Positions 21,316-33,900 are shown, counted from the stretch's first letter. The stretch: 64,000 bases of DNA from Hyaloraphidium curvatum (GCA_025558095.1 JAIVFI010000030.1:186001-250000), one strand, 5' to 3'. Notes: generated by a model from the sequence alone, not told the origin. Program-made: numbers and translations.

Positions 21316-24300
21316 TCAGGCCTCGGAGAGTACCAGCGAGCTCCTGTGGTTCGACCCGACCGACGGCGGCCTGGCGATGTACACCTCGCTCTGCGGCCGG
21401 TTGCTGCGCTTGCTCTGACTTCCCACGCTTTTGCGCGAAGGCGTCGATGCCGTCGTGTGCGTCGAGTTGATGCTCCGCCGCCAGTTGGTCACTGCCTCGG
21501 TCTCCTCGCGCGGCTCGCGGTGCCTGGGCTCCGGCACGCCGGAGAACCGCCCGGGCCGCACGGCAGGCTGGTCCGCATCCGCGCTGCTCGAGAGCCCATA
21601 GTCGCGCGCGCTGTTGGCGGGCGTCCAGCTCCACCTCAGCCCGACGTTCCGCCCCTCGGCCTGGGCCGCCTGGGCGCTCCCCGACGAGTTGCTCGCAATC
21701 TCCGGCAACGACTCCCACTGCTCCAGCGCCAGGTGCTGCGTCCGGTTGCGCAGCTTGCGGCGGTAGAGCGAGTCCGTCTCCGTCTTCCGGTCCCGCCTCA
21801 GGGCGTCGCGGAGCCTCTGCACCTCCTCCTCGCCCTCCCACTGCACCGACTCGCGCGCCGCAGCCGGCGCCGCAGACTCGGGGCTCTTCTCGAAGGAGAG
21901 CGGCCTCCGTGCGTCGGAGCCCGTGGACTCCTCCCCGACGGAGCTGCGCTGCTGCCGCCAGCGGTCCCCGCTCGTCACGCTCGCCCTGCTCATGCGCTGC
22001 TGCACCTCCTTGGAGATTGCCGGCACGCTCGAAACCGAGCCTTCGCCCTCGACAAACTCGTGCGGCTCCTCCTCGACCGTCCCCGTTTCCTCCTCCTCGT
22101 ACTCGATGGGGCCAAACACCCACGACGCGTAGTCGATGAGCGTCTCGACGACGCTGCTGAGCACGGGCGTGTCCACGAGCAGCCGGTTCATGGCGATGGC
22201 CGACGCCGCCGTGCTCTCGTTGGCGGCGTCGGGGCTCTTCATCATGAGCGTGGGCGTGAACACGATCGCGAGGTTGCGCGACGTCATGCGGTTGACGTGC
22301 GAGTTTTGCGACACGCTGCGAAGCGACGGTCAGCTCAGGTTTCAAGGGGGCCAAGGCATCCGACGACGTACCGGTAGAGATGCTCGCTGATGTGCTTGAG
22401 CATCGCAAAGTGCTCTGGGCTCATGTAGTGCACGACGTCCTGGAGCGCAATCATGCGGCTGCGGTAGTCCTCGATCCTGGCCACCTCCAGAAACCGGTCG
22501 TAGAGCTTGGACTCGATCAGCGGCTCCTTGGTGGGTCCGAACCCGTCCCGCAGGATCGACTTGATGACCCCCGTGACGACGTGGATGTCGTTGTCGTAGA
22601 GGTGCCTCGGGTCGGCCGGGAGGGGTTCCAGGGGGGCGGCGGAGTAGGGCATGCCCGAGAACGACATGGATCGGCGGTGGTACGAGGGAGGCCTCTGCTG
22701 GATCGGGATGGAGATGGTGGCCGTCGGGGCGACCGCCGACCGGAGCTCCTCGGTGCTCGACGTCCGCGGGCTCTGCGGCAGCAGCTCGATCTCGTCGGCC
22801 TTCTCGGTAAACAGCTTCTTGAGCGTCTGCACCGTGCTGGCGTTGCCCGAGATGCGGTAGATCCCTTCCTGGTCCAGCCCGGCTTCGTCGACGAGGGCCA
22901 CGCACTTGCGCAGCCAGACGGGTATCGTGGGCAGGTTGTCCAGGTCCACGCCGCCCGCGGGCTCGGCGCCCAGCGGGTTGCTCGAGTAGTTGGACGCGGC
23001 CAGCGAGTGCCTGTTGTCCCCGATCGACCCGCGCCCGTCCCCGATCGACTGGCGGTTGTCCCCGATCGAGTGCCGGTTGTCGACGGGAGAGTCCACCACC
23101 CTGCGCCGGCGGGACATGCTCGTGCCCGTGGTCGCCGTCATGATGGACGGCTCCCTCCTCACGGTGCGCTGGGCCCACGTCATCGGCGCGTCGGCATCCA
23201 GCTCGCTCGCGGCCGTGCTCTGCCGCGTCGGCGAGGGCTGCCTCGGGGCCGAGGGCACACCGGACATCCTGTTTGCGTGCGTCGGGCCGGCATGCGGTAG
23301 CGTCTGGGCCCCCGGCATCGGCATCGTGGGCTTGGGAGGCGGCGGCGGCGGCGTCACGTCCCACGCCTTCCTCGAGACGATGTAGGTGTCGTCCCTGCTG
23401 ACCATGCCCGACATGCCCACGAACTTGCTCCGCAGCGAGCTCCGCGAATCCACGGTGCGGGCCTTTTCATCGACCCCGCGGCGGCCGCGCTTGGCGCTGC
23501 CCTTCCTCTCCCTGTCGTCGGGCTCCTCCCGGATCCGGGGCAGAGCCCCGGACGGTCCCGAGTCGTCGGGGCGGGCCGGCGGCGGCGGCGCCACCTTGGC
23601 CGCGTCGCCTCCCGAGAGCGGTTGGGTGGTCACCACCGGCGCGTCCTTCCAGCGCATGCCGAACCAGCGCGACATGCCCGAGGCCTCGCTGTCCGCGGCC
23701 GCCTGCGGCTCCTTGCCCTTGCCCTTGTCCCGCCCGGCGGGCTTCTTGGTGGGTTGCGAGGACTGCGGAGGCTGCACGAGGGTGGTGGTCCAATCCACCG
23801 CGGTGAAGGCGGCGAGCGCGGCGGGGGGCTGGAACGGCTGCGCCTGCGCAGCCGGCCGCGAGGGCGAAGCCGGGATGGGCACCAAGGTGGGAGCGACGGC
23901 GTCGGAGGATCCGAACACGAAGCCCTCGGCCGGCTTGGCAAAGTCCGGCGAGCGCAGGAAGGGGGCCTTGGATTCAGGTTCCGCCGGCGAAGGCACGGCC
24001 GAGTCGCCAGCGACCGCCGAAAAGTCCCGCTTCGGGCTCCCGGAGGGTTTTGCCGAAAGACCGATGCGTTCCCGCATCGCGCTCTCCCAGTGCAACATTT
24101 CCGAGTCGTCGCGCTTGAGGCTGCGCAGGGAAAGCGAGTGTTTGGGGAGGGAGAACCGGAGCACCAGCGGGTTCGCGCCGGCCTGCTCGAGCTTTGTCGT
24201 GGGCAGCAGAGAGAGGTAGTTGAGGGGTATCTGTCGATGGAATGGGAATGAGCTTGCCATCGTGCGGGCGTTGAGTGCGGTCAACCAACCATGCGGCCGC

Positions 24301-25426
24301 CCGGACTCGTGCCCTGCGCAGCATCGTCGTTCTCCGCATCCTTGTAGAAAACAAGGTAGCTGCCCCTGAGCTCGACGAACAGCGTGTCCCATTTGTCTTC
24401 GGTCCCCTTGGCGCGCTTGCCGGCCTTGTCCTTTGAGACAGAGCCGACGCCGTTCATGGGGGCGATGCTCCGGAACAGGTAGGCGCTCAGCCTGGGCTGC
24501 TCAGCAAAGCATGGTTGCGGCTGGTCGTCGTAGGACTGTGTGCAATGGGAAGTGAGCTCACTGACGGATGTTGGGCGCCGGCCGGGTCCCACCGCCAGGG
24601 AAACCAGCCCCTCGACGTCGTCCTCTCCGCAGTCGCGGTCCGACACCATGCTGGCCGTCTCGCTGCGCAGCGCCGGCAGCACGGGCGAGACGTCCTCGGC
24701 GTGGAACCCCGTGTGGTTCGACGAGATGGAGGATCGGCGCGAGCCGGCAAAGAGCTTCTTCCGCCTGGCGTCGCCGCCCTGGGCCTCTGCGTCCCTGTCC
24801 TTGCCCGCCACGGCGTGCTTCGCCTTGGAGATGAAGCTGGATACCTTTGACATGACGCCGCCCAGTGCGGAGCCGATGTTTGTGGACGAGGCAATCGACG
24901 CGGTGTCCGTGGTGTCCTTGCGGCGCTGCCTGGCGGGCCCGCCGCCGGCGGCCTGAGCCGCGGGCGCCTGCGAGCTCTGGCGCGGGCCGCCGTACTGCAG
25001 CACGTTCATTGTGCCGCCGAAGAACGAGTCGCGCGGGCGGCGGCCGGCGGGGGGGTCGCGCGGCACGGGGAGCGGCGCGGCGAACCCGTCCGTGGCGGGG
25101 GAGGCCGGCGTGGCGGGCGAGGGCGAGGGCGATGGCGCGGCGGCGCCATCGGCGGGGGGCGCCCCGGGCAGCGGGGGCCGCGCCGCCATGGGTCGCTTGT
25201 TTGCCGCGCGCGGATCCCGCGCTGGCGCCGACCGCCGCGCGAGTGCGGCCGCGGATGAGATGCGCCGCTGACGGCGAGCGCGGCGCGGGCACGGGCGGGG
25301 CCGGTCGGCTCCGGTCCTTGCCAGCAATGTTGCCGTGTTGGGACCTGGCGCTAGGTCCGACTGCACCTCACCCTTCACATGGGCCTCGGGCAAAGTGGCC
25401 GACCCGCGGAATCCGAGGAAACTCAT
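21316..25426 (-). CDS. PH-RhoGAP domain protein (Rho GTPase-activating protein)
   Basis: Stimulates GTP hydrolysis by a Rho-type GTPase, acting in polarity and actin control. From the right: an Ala/Pro-rich N-terminus, a Ser-rich region (DTASIASSTNIGSALGG), and a PH domain split by an intron (RLSAYLFRSIAPM ... DTLFVELRGSYLVFYKDAEND | IPLNYLSLLPTTKLEQ). A long Ser/Pro linker follows with a four-copy NRxSIGD motif at about 23000-23080. The RhoGAP domain has the arginine finger in EGIYRISGN, a Ser/Pro insert after LLPQ, and LYRVSQNSHVNRMTSRNLAIVFTPTLM spliced over a 56-nt intron (22316-22371). The C-terminal third is Ser/Arg-rich. The start is uncertain: the ATG at 25426 is used, and the ATG at 25189 is the alternative. 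The domain pair resembles fungal Bem3/Rga-type GAPs. Confidence 0.9.
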
Positions 25427-26127
25427 CGCTTTAGACTGTTTGTGCATTATCCTGCATTGATGCACCGTTTCCGGGTCTCGTAGGTCTGGCGGCCAGGGGA
25501 TGCGGGCTCGAGTCAGCCGCCGTCGGACCGAGGAAGGAGCCAAGTCTCCGATCGGGACGCCGCACGCCATTGGATCGGTCCTCGAGCTCTATTTGATGGT
25601 ACGATGCGTGCGGGGGCCCGATCCATCCGCTTTGACTTGGCAGGCACATGTCCCTGGGCGGCTACCCTGACGATGGCCACTGATCCGGGTCCAGCCGCGA
25701 ATCAGGATTCAATCGGGCGCAAAGTGCCGTTCATAGAGCAGAAGACTGCAACACGGTGCCGATCGCTTACTCATTCGCCAATCCTTCTCTGCTCGTCAGA
25801 GTCAGAGCGAACAACTGCTGACTCGGTCAAGAAGAATCATCAAGCACATAACGCACAAAGCCAAGTTTGCTTCTCATCCAGACATAAGGAGTCACTTAGA
25901 TATGCGTCGAATGCGTATGCTTTGAGTTGCTGCTAGGATCGCGCGACTGTCCGGTCCCCAGCGGAGTAGCGGAGCACGCCGCGCAGCAGCGTAGGTGCCG
26001 CTCTCACACACAACCTTCTCCAGGGAGCTCTTCCCGCCGGCATCCGGGGCCGGTTGCACAGTCCACTTCTCCTTCTTCTCTCCCTCTCCCTCTCCCTCTC
26101 CGCGCCCCCGCGGCGCGATTGCCCGCG
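25427..26127. promoter_or_regulatory. Long divergent intergenic region, RhoGAP / bL36m
   Basis: At 701 bp this is the longest gap in the window, between two divergent starts. It carries a pyrimidine tract of repeated CCCTCT/CTT units at about 26062-26101, just before the bL36m start. No tRNA, other RNA gene or convincing ORF was recognised. The middle part (25690-25920) is more A/T-rich than the surrounding genes. Confidence 0.45.
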
Positions 26128-26464
26128 ATGGCCGCCCCCCTGCGCTCCCTCTTCTCGCGGCTGGCGTCGCTCGCCCCCGCCTTCGCCCGCCCCGCGCGGG
26201 CACCGGCACCCGCCGCATTGGCGCCCCTCGGACTCTCCGCGCTGCAGCGGCACCAGCCCCGGCCGTGGGAACCGGCGGCGGCGGCGCGGCCGTACTACGT
26301 CAAGTCGAGCATCAAGCTGCTCTGCGAGCACTGCTACTTTGTGCGGCGGAGGGGGCGGCTGCAGGTACGCGGTGCCCTCAGTGCGAGGCTCAATATTCGT
26401 CGCTCACGCGTCGTGGCAGGTCCAGTGCCACAAGACCGGGCGGCATAAGCAGCGGCAGGGATGA
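26128..26464 (+). CDS. MRPL36: Mitochondrial ribosomal protein bL36m
   Basis: Exons 26128-26364 and 26420-26464 (93 aa). It is a small zinc-binding protein of the mitochondrial large subunit. The first 55 residues form an Ala/Arg/Pro-rich targeting sequence. The rest is the bacterial-type L36 core VKSSIKLLCEHCYFVRRRGRLQ joined by splicing to VQCHKTGRHKQRQG. It has the C-x2-C ... C-x4-H zinc ligands and the conserved KQRQG end. The intron falls inside the L36 core. Confidence 0.97.
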
Positions 26465-26599
26465 AGCGCACCGAGTACGGACGAATGCCGATGCCGGCAG
26501 CTGAATCCAATGTACATCTTTGACGACAGAGGGTATACAATGCTCCTTCCCATCCCGATCCCGGCCGCCGCGCGCAAGAAGGCCCCGACCCGCCGCCCG

Positions 26600-28013
26600 C
26601 TACTTGAGCACCTTTGGCGCCGGCCTCGACCCCGACCCCCTGCTGCTCTGCAGCACGCTGCTGATCCGCTTGAACCGCGAGTCCTCGCCCTTGCCGCCCC
26701 CGGCGGCGGCCTTGGCCGCGCGCGCGTCGCTCTCCTTGTACTGCGACTCGGGCCGCTTGACGATGTCGTAGTTCATCGGGCGCGGGATCCGCGCGTAGCG
26801 GTACTCGCCGTCGCCGTCGTCCATGCCGTCGTAGTCCTTCTGGGCGGGGCGGCGCATGGGCGAGGGGGCGGCGGCCTTTTCGCGCTTGCGGTGCTTGTCG
26901 CGGATGAACTTGGACCAGTTGTCTAACGGGTGGGATCAGCAAAGGAGCTCGTGCGCCTTCACGAAGGACAACCCACCGACTAGCCGCTGGCACCGTGCCT
27001 TAATGTCCGGCATGACGTCCTCGTCCTTGGTCAGGTACATGACCACCCGCCCAACGGTGCACTCGCGCAGCCTGCTCCCAAAATTAAGCGGAGCCTTCCA
27101 AACATGCAGCAACACAACACCCACCTGTCCATGAGGTTGTCGTCGACATCGTACTTTTCCAGAACGCCGACCATAGCCCGCTGGACGTCGAGCGGCGGCA
27201 GCGACCCGTCGTGCTCCGAGGGCGCCAGCCACGCGCCGATGGCCTTGAGGATGTCGTTGTCGAGGAAAATCTCCCTGCTATCGCTCCTGGAAGGCGGCAA
27301 GGGTCAACTGACCGACCGCTGCGACCAACGGCAGGCCGAACCCACCTCGACAGCTTCTCGACGACCGGCTGCAGCATCATGAGCTTGGCCACGCTCGGCT
27401 GCCCGTTCTTGCGGAACTCAAAATCCATCTCGGCCGCGTTGAGCATCTCGTCCTTGGTGCGGACCGCGATGTCGTCCCATTTCTGCGCCGGACGCGCCCG
27501 TCAGCCGACCCGCCCCTCGGCTGCCCGGCACCGGCAAATCGCACCGTGTCCTCGTCGTCCCGCTTCTTCTTCCTCCGCGGCTTGAGCACCTCGAGCGCCT
27601 CCTTGAAGTCCCTCTCGACCTGCTTGACCACGTCGTCGCCCTCCTCCCCCTCGGCCTCCTTGTTCCGCTCCCGGTCCTTCTTCTTCTTCTTCTTGCGCTT
27701 CTTCTTCTCCGCGTCGTCCCCGTCCGCCGCCTTGTCCTTCTTCCGGCGCTCCTTGGGATCCCCCGCGGGGCCTTTGATCCGCAGCTTGAGCTTCGGCGTC
27801 CCCGAGAACTCGCCGTCGGCGGCCTGCGCCTTCCTGGCCTTGGCCTCATCTGTCCGGGAGCCGCGGTCAGCGCCGCGGGGTGGGGCGGGGAGCGGCGCGG
27901 GCACCTTCGGACGAGTCGTAGACGGACGAGAGCTCCGAGTCCGAGTCGCCGAAGAGGTCGCGCTCGTCCATGCGGCGGCGCGGTTCGCCGGCGGGGCCGT
28001 CCGAGTCGCTCAT
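26600..28013 (-). CDS. IWS1: Transcription elongation factor IWS1/Spn1
   Basis: Iws1 binds Spt6 and RNA polymerase II during elongation. From the ATG at 28013: an acidic start (MSDSDGPAGEPRRRMDERDLFGDSDSELSSVYDSSE), a very Lys-rich segment at about 27660-27750, then the TFIIS N-terminal-like (LW) domain. The domain is assembled from three exons: WDDIAVRTKDEMLNAAEMDFEFRKNGQPSVAKL, LKAIGAWLAPSEHDGSLPPLDVQRAMVGVLEKY, and LRECTVGRVVMYLTKDEDVMPDIKARCQRLVGG. The C-terminal tail has YARIPRPMNYDIVKRPESQ, matching the Iws1 'YARVPxPxxxDYxxRP' end. Four or more introns of about 50-70 nt are present. Confidence 0.92.
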
Positions 28014-28289
28014 CGCGGCGGAGGCGAGGCCGGTGGACGGGCGCCGGAGCCGATGTGTCGCTTGGACTGGGAACAGCGTCGCAGGGGCAGGGGTGATCGA
28101 GCGGGTCGCGAGGCCGCCAACACGATTCGAAGCGACGTCCTGGCCCGAGATCGACCCGCGGAGACAATCGAGAGCCCGAATCCATTAGGAAACAAAGAGG
28201 GTATAACATTCTGGGTGCCCGTTTCCGCCCGCCGACTCCTCTTCCTGCCCCCAACCGCCGCCTCGGGTATCCCCCTCCATGCCCGGCGC

Positions 28290-29138
28290 TCAGTTGAGCC
28301 CCTCCGGCTCCCTGCACCATCTCTTGAGCCTGAACGCGTCCTGCCCGTTCAAATAGTACCTCCCCAGCCGCTTGTCCCTGACGAACCCCAGCCGCTCGTA
28401 CAGCGCAAGCGCGGCGGCGTTGGACACCTCGGTCTCGAGGACCACCTCGTCGGCGCCGTCGCGGAGGAAGGCGGCGAGGGAGAAGCGGACCAGCGAGGAT
28501 GCTGGAAAGGCATGGGGGAGTGAGCAGAGGGGGGGAGGTGGAGGCGAAGGGGACGCACCGATCCCGCGGCCGCGGAACTCCTTGCGGACGCAGAGCATGC
28601 CGATGTAGCCGCGGTTTGCGCCGCGGTGGGGTTCGAGGCGGTTAATGATGAGGCCGACGATGGCGTCGCCGTGCTTTGCCTGGGGTGCGGGGCGCGCAGG
28701 TCAGCACGATGCCGCGGGGAGCGACGCCCCGTTCCCGGGAGAGCGACCGCCCGCGAGCGGGAATGAAATTCCCGGTGGACGTTCCCCGCGGCGGGACAGC
28801 ATCCCTCCAATGCCCACCAGGAAGCACAGGTGCGGCCACTGCATCAGGAAGTAGCGGTACGTGTAGACCGAGTAGGGCTCCGACAGGTCCTCCTCGATCA
28901 GCGCGGCCATCTCCGGCAGCTGCAGCTCCGAGCGGTAGTACTCGTAGGCAATGTCCCCGCTGCGTGCGACCAGGTACGGGTCCGGTGCATCGCCTGCATG
29001 CGGTGCATTTTGTGCGTCGGCGAGCGACAGCGCGTCCAGCGAGGGGGGGATGCCTGCATCGCCGCGGGTGCCGCCCGCCGGGGGACGCGGGGCCGGTGGA
29101 GGGACGCCCGGTGGCGGGCCGGCCGCAATCCCCGCCAT
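28290..29138 (-). CDS. NAA30: N-alpha-acetyltransferase 30 (NatC catalytic subunit, Mak3)
   Basis: Acetylates N-termini of the Met-Leu/Ile/Phe class on nascent chains. A Pro/Ala-rich N-terminus of about 55 residues precedes the GNAT core: YEYYRSELQLPEMAALIEEDLSEPYSVYTYRYFLMQWPHLCFL, then by splicing AKHGDAIVGLIINRLE, GYIGMLCVRKEFRGRGIG (acetyl-CoA loop R-G-x-G-I-G) and DEVVLETEVSNAAALALYERLGFVRDKRLGRYYLNGQDAFRLK. These are near-identical to Mak3/NAA30 blocks, so the substrate class can be inferred with confidence. Two introns (near 28683-28808 and 28500-28560) are needed. Confidence 0.97.
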
Positions 29139-29388
29139 CGCTTGATTTGGCCTGGGGATTTTCGCGGCGTCCGCAGTCGATTACGGGGTGATGTCGCGGG
29201 CGTCCGCAGCGTCGCATCAACATCCCCCACGCGAGCCGCAGCTTCATCACTCCCGGGAGCCCGCCGGCGGCCGATGCGCTGAGAGCGGCCAGCGGAAGGA
29301 GCGCAGCGAGCAGAGAAAGCGGAGCGGACAGCGGGGAGCGGCAGCGGAGGGACCACCGGGCGGCAGCAGACAGCCGGAGGAACCCCCG

Positions 29389-30736
29389 ATGGCCGCCGCA
29401 CACGCCGCCGCACCCGGCCCGGCGATGGCGCCGCCGCCGCTGCCGAAGGGGCGCGCGCGCCCGGCGCCCCGCCCGCCGCCGCGGCTGCCCAACGAGACGC
29501 TGCTTGCCGTGTTCGCCGAGCTCGGCGCGCCCGACCTGCTCACGCTGCGCCGCGTGTCGCGCCGCTTCAAGGCGCTGGCAGAGTTCCTGCTGGCGGACGT
29601 GCTGCAGGCGCAGGTCGTCGAGGGCGCCCGCGCGCGCAAGCTGGCCGTCGCTGCGCTGCGCGAGCTGGAGCGGGAGAAGCGGCCGCGCATGCTGCACTAC
29701 AGGTGCCGCACCCGCCCTGCCTGCTACGCACCCGCTGACCGCGCATCGCTGTCCTCCGTGCACCGCTGCCCCGCACACAGGACGTTCCTGCAGCCGATGA
29801 CCTTCCAGGGTGCGTCGCACCAGATCCCCCGCTCGTCCCCCGCCCGCTCACACCCGCCCCCCCGCACGCAGAGATCAACGAGCTGCGCTTCATGCGCGAC
29901 CCGCCGCACGAGGTCCGCGTGGTGTGCGCGTGCCTGTCGCTGCTATACTCGCAGCCGGTCGTGCTGCCAGGCCAGACAGAGGAGGACGCCGTGCAGGCCG
30001 CGGGCGACTGGGGGCAGGTGCGCAAGGTCATGGCCAGCAGGGCGTTCAGGAGCTGGCTCGTGAACCTGGAGCCGGGCGTGGACGAGGTGCCGCTGGCAAA
30101 CGTCAGGCCGGTCGAGAAGTGGGTGTCACCACGCACGCGGCCGCTAGCCCAGCGCTTACCTGCCGCCCTCTTCTCTCCCGCACGCCGTTTCCCCCCCTCT
30201 CCAGGATCATAATGAACGACGCCCACATCTCCTACCAGAACGTCCGCCGCATCAACCAGCCCGCCTACAAGCTCCTCATCGTCGTCGCCGCCATCATCCA
30301 GATCGTCAACATCCAGGACGAGCTCCGGACCAAGCGCCGCGCGTGCCAGACCATCGAGTCGCGGCTCTCGCGCTCGTCGTACCTCCTGGGATGCATCGGC
30401 GGCCCGCGGAAACCGCTCGCCCCCGCGCCGGACGAGGAGGACGAGGGCAAGGAGCCGCCCTCGCGCGCCGACACGGACGCGACCCTCGCGGACCCCGGCG
30501 GCGCGGCGGAGCCGATCGACCTCAACGAGGACGACTTTGCGGAGGACGAGGCGGCGGCGTTTGCCTACGGGGTGGGGGAGCAGGCCGGCGGGGAGGAGGT
30601 GGACGGGTTTGCGGACGCGCCCGAGGACGCGTCCATGGGCGGGCCGTGGGACGAGGACGTGGAGATGGAGGCCGAGCCGGCGCAGGACGCCGGCTCGTCC
30701 GACGCGGGCGGCGAGGGGTCCGAGATGGCACCCTGA
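29389..30736 (+). CDS. F-box protein with a dynein-stalk-like helical region
   Basis: Exons: 29389-29702, 29781-29809, 29872-30118 and 30205-30736. An F-box (RLPNETLLAVFAELGAPDLLTLRRVSRRFKALAE) at residues about 35-70 predicts binding to Skp1 in an SCF ubiquitin ligase. After splicing, the middle reads EINELRFMRDPPHEVRVVCACLSLL ... DWGQVRKVMASRAFRSWLVNLEP ... AHISYQNVRRINQPAYKLLIVVAAII. This resembles the region following the dynein heavy-chain stalk coil ('I-x-S-L-[KR]-x-P-P-x-x-V', 'DWxxxxKxLxxxxFxxxL', 'SxAxxxLxxWVxA'). The resemblance is by eye and should be treated as tentative. The last exon is acidic (Glu/Asp/Ala-rich). The second exon is only 29 nt. Confidence 0.7.
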
Positions 30737-30903
30737 CCGCCGCCTCGCGGTCTCCTTCTTGCCCGGGACTATGGGCGCGAAACGGACGCAACTGACGCAA
30801 CGCAACGAACGGAAGTGCACATGCACCCTGTACAGCAGACAACGACGATCCCGTGCTACCTTCGTCTATGGGAATTAATCGGATATCTCTCGCGGGCCTC
30901 CGC

Positions 30904-33900
30904 TTAGGCCAGGATCACGAAGCCCTTGTACTCGATGGGCCTCTTGCCCTCCCGGGCAACCTTTGTCAGCCTCCACGCGTCGCCGGGAGAGCAGCAGGGG
31001 CAAGTGTATCTGGCAGCGGGAAAAGAAAGTGAACACAGTCTCTACCAATCGGCGAGCCTCCAAGACCCACTTTGCCGAATCGCCCGCGTCCATGAGCTTC
31101 TTGTACCGCACGTCGTCCATCCCCGGGTCGCACTGCGTATGCACCCAACGGTCGCACTTGTCGCACTGCACCATCTTGACGTCGTCCTGGTCCGCCGCGT
31201 ACGTCACCAGGCACACTGGGCAGAACCGGTCGCCCTCCCAGTCGGGGAAGCAGCCCGAGCAGTAGGTCGCCGTGTACGTGTTGCTCCCGTTCCGCGGCAC
31301 GAGGTGCGCCGGGGTCGGCACCACCGCGTGCTGGAACTCCGAGGCCACGTTGGCGGCCTCGACGTCCGCCTGCGGCGTGCGCTGCGTACGCGCCGCCAGC
31401 ATCTCGGCGAGCTCGCCCTTGGCGGGCTTTTGCTCCGACTTGCGGCCGCACGTGTGGCACACGGCGCACAGCGGGCACAGCCAGCTGCCTTCCGGCAGGC
31501 TGTCGGGCTTCGGGACCAGGCAGCCCAGGTGGTACCCGCGGTCGCAGGCGTCGCACAGCAGCAGGTTCTCGTCGTCGCCGGCCTCCTTGCAGACGCAGCA
31601 TAGCCTGGCAAACGAACGTCAGCAATCCAAATCGCGAGCGAACCCTGCAAAGAAACCCACTTGCACTCGCTGCACTCCCACGGGTAGGTCACGACCTTGG
31701 CGATCATGGGCGGCGTGCCCACTTCGGCGCAGTAGGCATGGAAATGCAGCTTGTCGATCGCGCACCGCAGCATCAGGTTCGGCATCGGATCCTGGCTCGT
31801 GTCCTTCTCGAGCCTCGCCGGCGTCGACTCGGTCTCGCACTCCTCGCATACGGGGTTGGGCTTGGGGTGCTTGGGCGGCCTGCCCGGCCCGCGCTTGACG
31901 GGCGGGAACGACGACTCGGCGACCGGCGGCGGAACGGGGGAAGGCGCGGCCGGCGTGCCCTCGGGCTTGACGCCGCCGGGGAGCGGGGGCCGCGGGCTGG
32001 GGCCCAGGCTCGGCGCCACTCCGCCCTGCTCCGACCTGTGGTACAGGCAGCGCTCCCCGTTCCTTGTCACGGGGCGCTTGCAGGGCATGCCGTGGTTCGT
32101 CTTGAAGCCGCAGAAGAAGGAGTAGTGCGGTTGCGCGTTGCGCTGCTGCGCCGCGATCATGGCCGGCGTCATGGGACCGCCCGGGGTCGGCTGCATCTGC
32201 ATGCCGGGGTATGGCGGGCCGTACGGCCCGGGGGGTTGCTGGTAGGGCTGCATCTGCGGGCCCGGGCCGCCGATTGACTTGGGGATGAAGCCGAGCGTGC
32301 TGGGCATGACCACGGGCTCGTGCTCCCGCCCGAAGCGGTGCGTGAAGCTGTGCGGTCGCAAATGAATCAGTCACCATCAGACGGACAAGCAAGTTAGAGC
32401 CGCCCACATGGAAAAGTTGGCCTGGTATTGGCCGGCGTCCACCGCGAGCGGGTACTTGATCGACTCCTCGGTCGGTTCCAGCGGCATCCACCTCGGGTCG
32501 TCGTCCTGCTCGACCGGCACGACCTCGATGTTGATCTTGCGGCCCGGGTCTACGTTGGAACCCCGCTCCATCTCCCAGCGCACGTGCACGTTGGCGGTGT
32601 AGACCGTCGGGAACACGGGTTGCCTCGTGTTGACCTCGAACTGGTGCACGCTCCGCTGCAGACGCTCCTGCGTGATGCGGTCGTTGGACTCGCTGCCGGC
32701 CACCACCATCCTGGCCATCCTGTTGCGCGCGGCCTGCGGGATCTGGTCCGCCTCCTTCTCGAGCTGTGCGCCGCCCAGGCCGGCCTGGTTGCCGTCGATG
32801 AGGTCCTTGACGATGCCCTCGGTCTTGCGCAGGGCATTGCGCCATGACGGGACCGTGCCCCGCTCGCCGAGGGGCTGCTCGCCCTCCTCCTCCTCCTCCT
32901 GCTCCTGGCCCCAGCTCTCCCAGTACTCGTTCTCATCCGGCTCCGGCTTGTCCCCGACGAAATAGTCGTCGCGCACGGGGATGCCGCGCTTGATGCAGCG
33001 GTGGCCGAACTTTTTGAAGAGCTGGCGGGCGGGGATGAGGTTGATGTTGCGGGTCTTGAGCTGCGGGATGAGGAAGCCGAGCTCGACGAGGTGGTCCTTG
33101 TCCTCCTCGCGCGCCAGCAGCTTGGGCAGCTCCTTGTTCTTGGCGTAGAACAGGAACGAGTCGCGGTACCCTAGCGAGCGCGCCGCGTCGATGGTGAACA
33201 TGAAGAGCCGGCTGGGGTGGCGGGGGAGTTTGAAGACGCGGAACTTGAATTCACGACCTGCGCGTGCGGGTCAGCAAAACCTTCAGATCAAGCATGGCAA
33301 TTGGGCCCACCTCCAAGCAAGTTGCCGTCCTTGTCGATTTTCTCCTCGCCGCGGGGGTCGTGCTCGCTGGCCTCGCTCCCCTCGGATTCCTCCTCGACCT
33401 CGACGTCCGATCCCTCGGCGCTGCGCATCGGCGGCCTGTTCTTCGGCGGCCGCCCGCGCCGCCTACCTCCGCGGGCGCCGCCCCTGCCGCGGCCCCGCCC
33501 GCGCGGCCGGTAGGTCCTCTCTGCCGGCGCGTCCTCGCCGCTTTTGTCGCCATCCTCGTTGTCGTGATCTCCGTCCTCCCCGTCGTCCCGGCCGCTGGCG
33601 CCCTCCGAATCCGCGCCCGACTTTCCCTCGTCGTCCTCTGCGCCGTCGGCGTGGCTGCCGTCCTCGTCCTCGCCGTCCGAGCCGCGGGATCTTTTCGGGG
33701 GAGGTTCCTGCGAGCCCGCCTTGCTGCGCCGGCGGCGGACCGGCAGTGGCACCGTGCCGGGCGCCCGCTTCGCCTGCTTACGCTCCCGCTGCCCCTTGCG
33801 CCGCACCGGCCGGCCGTCGTCGTCGCTGTTTTCCTCGCCCGAGGCGTCGGACGCGCCGGTTCCGCTCGCGACCCCGCCGCTCTCGCCGCCGTCCCCGTTC

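Noticed and set aside
25427..26127. A tRNA gene in the longest intergenic gap (GGGCTCGAGTC near 25502 looks T-loop-like)
   Set aside because: No matching acceptor stem, D arm or anticodon arm could be built around it.
27377..27904. Lys-rich segment of IWS1 as a separate gene or low-complexity artefact
   Set aside because: It splices in phase to both the acidic N-terminus and the LW domain, as expected for Iws1.
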